Assembly (NCBI GenBank): GCA_017938565.1
Contig: JAGBBI010000258.1
Span: 1-7,251, forward strand
Length of the DNA stretch: 7,251 nucleotides
Direction: 5' to 3'
Source: Clostridia bacterium
Lineage (GTDB): Bacteria > Bacillota_A > Clostridia > Christensenellales > UBA1242
In this document: piece after piece, positions 6,057-7,251 of the stretch
Position numbering within the stretch: the first letter of the stretch is position 1
How the letters are laid out: every line of letters starts with the position of its first letter
The notes under the pieces: generated by a model
Database searches by the model: none
What the model saw: the letters and a program-made list of their open reading frames with translations, nothing else
Told to the model about the DNA's origin: nothing
Program-made: the position numbers and the translations under genes

Positions 6057-6551
6057 TTATTCATTAATTGCCAAAAAACTATTCTTATTTATTTCAAAAC
6101 ATATTGGACAGCAGTTTATAACCATAGGGAATGGTAAATCTTGGCTTGGTTTAAATTTATATGCTAAAGAGATAAATGCTGTTATATTAACCCCACTGGT
6201 AACACATAAGACGCAATCATTGTCATCGTATTTGTATACTATATCTTTAATTCCAGCAATTATTCGTTTTTGGCAGTCAATCCAAGACTCGTTTTCAATG
6301 CTTCCAAATTCATTAAAACGTGCATCTTCAAAAATTGGAACTTTAATCTTATTATTTATAATTTTTGCAGTTTCGGAACATCTGCGAAATGGGGAAGTGT
6401 AAATTGCCTTAATATTGACATATTTTTTGCCTTCTTCCATAAGCAAAGATACAAGGTCGGCATCTTTTTTGCCAAGTTCGGTAATACCGTCATTTTGACT
6501 TGGTGGGTTCCCTTTATCTCTTGGTGCGTGATGAACATAAAATATTTTCAT
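6057..6551 (-). CDS. divergent histidine phosphatase superfamily protein
   Basis: A 164-residue cytosolic protein with the layout of the phosphoglycerate-mutase-like (histidine phosphatase) superfamily: an N-terminal beta strand into YVHHAPR (5-11), a TELGKKDA segment (24-31), IYTSPFRRCSETA (50-62), NEFG (80-83) with Glu81, and VLCVTSGVNI (114-123) near the C-terminus. In classical members the first motif is RHG with a phosphorylated His; here it is HHA, with His8 in the nucleophile position. The late motif normally has a second catalytic His (SHGG); here that place is Ser119. The usual Arg of the TSP.RR motif is kept. Activity is therefore uncertain: it may be a distinct subfamily, with phosphatase activity on an unknown phosphoester, or a non-catalytic protein. 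AGGAG at 6558-6562 fixes the start and overlaps the stop codon of the Nudix frame, so it is the second gene of that unit. One alternative would be an SixA-like role. Confidence 0.87.
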   Translation of the reverse strand: MKIFYVHHAPRDKGNPPSQNDGITELGKKDADLVSLLMEEGKKYVNIKAIYTSPFRRCSETAKIINNKIKVPIFEDARFNEFGSIENESWIDCQKRIIAGIKDIVYKYDDNDCVLCVTSGVNITAFISLAYKFKPSQDLPFPMVINCCPICFEINKNSFLAINE

Positions 6552-6557
6552 AGACTT

Positions 6558-6562
6558 CTCCT
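6558..6562 (-). promoter_or_regulatory. ribosome binding site of the phosphatase gene, overlapping the upstream stop
   Basis: AGGAG on the minus strand, six bases before the ATG at 6551. The TAG stop of the Nudix downstream frame (6563-6561) shares bases with it, so ribosomes finishing that frame would cover the site. The frameshift upstream would remove this coupling. Confidence 0.75.
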
Positions 6563-7050
6563 AATCTATTTTAATTCCGAAATCTTTAAAATCAGTAACT
6601 TCTGATAGTAAGGTCTTTTTATCAATTCTTGCAATTTTTATTGCGTCGTTGTTAAACTCTCCATCTAGTCCAGTAACACACGCTTTTGTGCGTTGTTCAT
6701 CTTTAATTTTTGTGTCAAATACATGAATTTCATATTGGATAATAAAAGGTTTCGCCATCAAGTTCCCAAGGGTGGTAGAATTTATCATAAACACCAAGTT
6801 CCTTAATGGCATCGACCTCAATGTTTAATTCTTCTTTTATTTCCCTTTTGATAGCTTCTTCGAGCGTTTCGCCATCTTCAACGCCACCACCAGATATGTC
6901 ATAAGTGGTTTTTCCATTTCTATGCTTTTCTAAAACAATAAATTTATCACCATCCCGCACAGGGGCATAAACTTTAACGAAGGGAAGACCTTTGTCGTAT
7001 AGCTCTTTTGCTCTTAATGCTTTTTGTCTATAAAAATCTGTACTTGTCAT
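6561..7050 (-). pseudogene. Nudix hydrolase, interrupted by a frameshift
   Basis: Nudix enzymes hydrolyse nucleoside diphosphates linked to another group. From the ATG at 7050 (AAGGAG at 7058-7063) the first frame gives 106 residues with an almost complete Nudix box at 55-77: Gly55, Glu61, then R69-E-I-K-E-E-L-N-I77. Asn76 replaces the usual Gly; the catalytic REXXEE core is intact. This frame runs into TGA at 6732-6730, just after ETFYYPI. The adjacent frame continues with the typical Nudix C-terminus, QYEIHVFDTK onward, to TAG at 6563-6561. Removing one base near 6737-6747, for example one C of the CC at 6738-6737 (minus strand), gives a continuous protein of about 162 residues, a normal length. 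As written, the product loses its last strands and helix. Causes could be a real mutation, a sequencing or assembly error, or (least likely) a +1 programmed shift. Substrate unknown. Confidence 0.85.
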
Positions 7051-7084
7051 CTTTTTTCTCCTTAGTGCATTACTTAATAGTTAG

Positions 7085-7114
7085 ATTATATAATAGAATA
7101 AAAAATTCAGTCAA
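7085..7114 (-). promoter_or_regulatory. promoter of the Nudix-phosphatase unit
   Basis: TTGACT (7114-7109), an 18-base spacer, and a perfect TATAAT (7090-7085) on the minus strand. The -35 box starts directly after the T-tract of the tRNA terminator. The predicted leader is about 28 bases. Confidence 0.86.
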
Positions 7115-7147
7115 CAAAAAACTCAGTTGAAATTCAACTGAGTTTTT
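7114..7147 (-). terminator. terminator of the tRNA cluster
   Basis: The arms at 7117-7129 and 7135-7147 pair over 13 bp around a five-base loop, with core ACTCAGTTG/CAACTGAGT. On the minus strand the stem ends in TTTTT and is followed by TGTTGAC. It lies four bases beyond the CCA end of tRNA-Leu. Confidence 0.9.
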
Positions 7148-7150
7148 ATG

Positions 7151-7235
7151 TGGTGCAGGCAAAGAGACTTGAACTCCCACGCCTCACGGCACTAGATCCT
7201 AAGTCTAGCGCGTCTGCCAATTCCGCCATGCCTGC
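7151..7235 (-). tRNA. tRNA-Leu (anticodon UAG)
   Basis: An 85-base class II tRNA. The acceptor strands GCAGGCA and TGCCTGC pair fully, followed by discriminator A and an encoded CCA (7153-7151). The D-arm region TGGCGGAATTGGCAGACGC is typical of bacterial tRNA-Leu. The anticodon stem CTAGA/TCTAG encloses CTTAGGA, giving anticodon UAG for CUA codons. A long variable arm (GCC GTGA GGC) and a T-loop TTCAAGT complete it. It reads CUN-family leucine codons. Confidence 0.97.
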
Positions 7236-7238
7236 AAG

Positions 7239-7251
7239 TGGTGATCCAACC
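7239..7251 (-). tRNA. 3' end of another tRNA, cut by the window edge
   Basis: The last 13 bases on the minus strand read GGTTGGATCACCA, which looks like an acceptor 3' strand, discriminator A and encoded CCA, three bases before tRNA-Leu. Such tight spacing is normal in Gram-positive tRNA arrays. The amino acid cannot be told. Confidence 0.6.

Noticed and set aside
6220..6605. Plus-strand open frames of 60 and 111 codons
   Set aside because: They lie antisense to the well-supported phosphatase gene, have no ribosome binding site, and their peptides look like no protein.
6561..6821. Separate 86-residue gene
   Set aside because: Its first 25 or so residues do not resemble anything, overlap the Nudix frame and lack a ribosome binding site; the rest is the shifted Nudix C-terminus.
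7240..7251. GGTTGGATCACC on the minus strand matches the 3' end of 16S rRNA
   Set aside because: After ATCACC the sequence continues ACTTGCAGGC, not the TCCTTT expected at the 16S end. An encoded CCA three bases before tRNA-Leu fits a neighbouring tRNA better.

Overview
The window is AT-rich, with short intergenic spaces, AAGGAG-type ribosome binding sites, near-consensus TTGACA/TATAAT promoters and compact hairpin terminators. TAA is the stop of nearly every gene. This fits a low-GC Gram-positive bacterium (Bacillota, probably a clostridial or related uncultured gut lineage). The genus cannot be told from this sequence. Tryptophan is encoded by TGG in the genes read, so nothing points to a recoded TGA.

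Plus strand, 1-4030: three separately transcribed genes. The first (77-1264) is a PLP enzyme of the alpha-oxoamine synthase family that looks most like the serine palmitoyltransferase branch. The second (1378-1848) is a small soluble protein of unknown function. The third (1949-3988) is an exported surface protein, probably a lipoprotein, built from three Ig-like domains and an internal duplication of about 287 residues. Genes 2 and 3 each have a near-perfect promoter with a 17-base spacer just downstream of a terminator. A strong hairpin at about 3996-4023 closes the plus block and also serves the convergent minus block.

Minus strand, 7251-4112, read right to left: the 3' end of one tRNA, then a complete tRNA-Leu(UAG), then a terminator whose T-tract runs into the promoter of a two-gene unit. 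That unit holds a Nudix hydrolase gene broken by a frameshift (7050-6561) and a divergent histidine-phosphatase-superfamily gene (6551-6057). Next come a zinc-ribbon, single-TM protein that has lost one zinc cysteine (5875-5534), and a two-gene operon of similar-sized unknown soluble proteins that may be distant paralogues (5408-4773 and 4753-4112).

The genes do not form one obvious pathway. The window reads as a string of short independent housekeeping or accessory transcription units beside a tRNA cluster. No transposase, CRISPR array, phage gene or recognised defence system is visible. The points most worth following are the duplicated surface protein, the frameshifted Nudix gene, the catalytically atypical phosphatase, the unknown protein pair, the damaged zinc ribbon, and a possible 35-codon leaderless ORF ending inside a terminator at 5920-6027. 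No gene-free stretch is longer than 300 bases.
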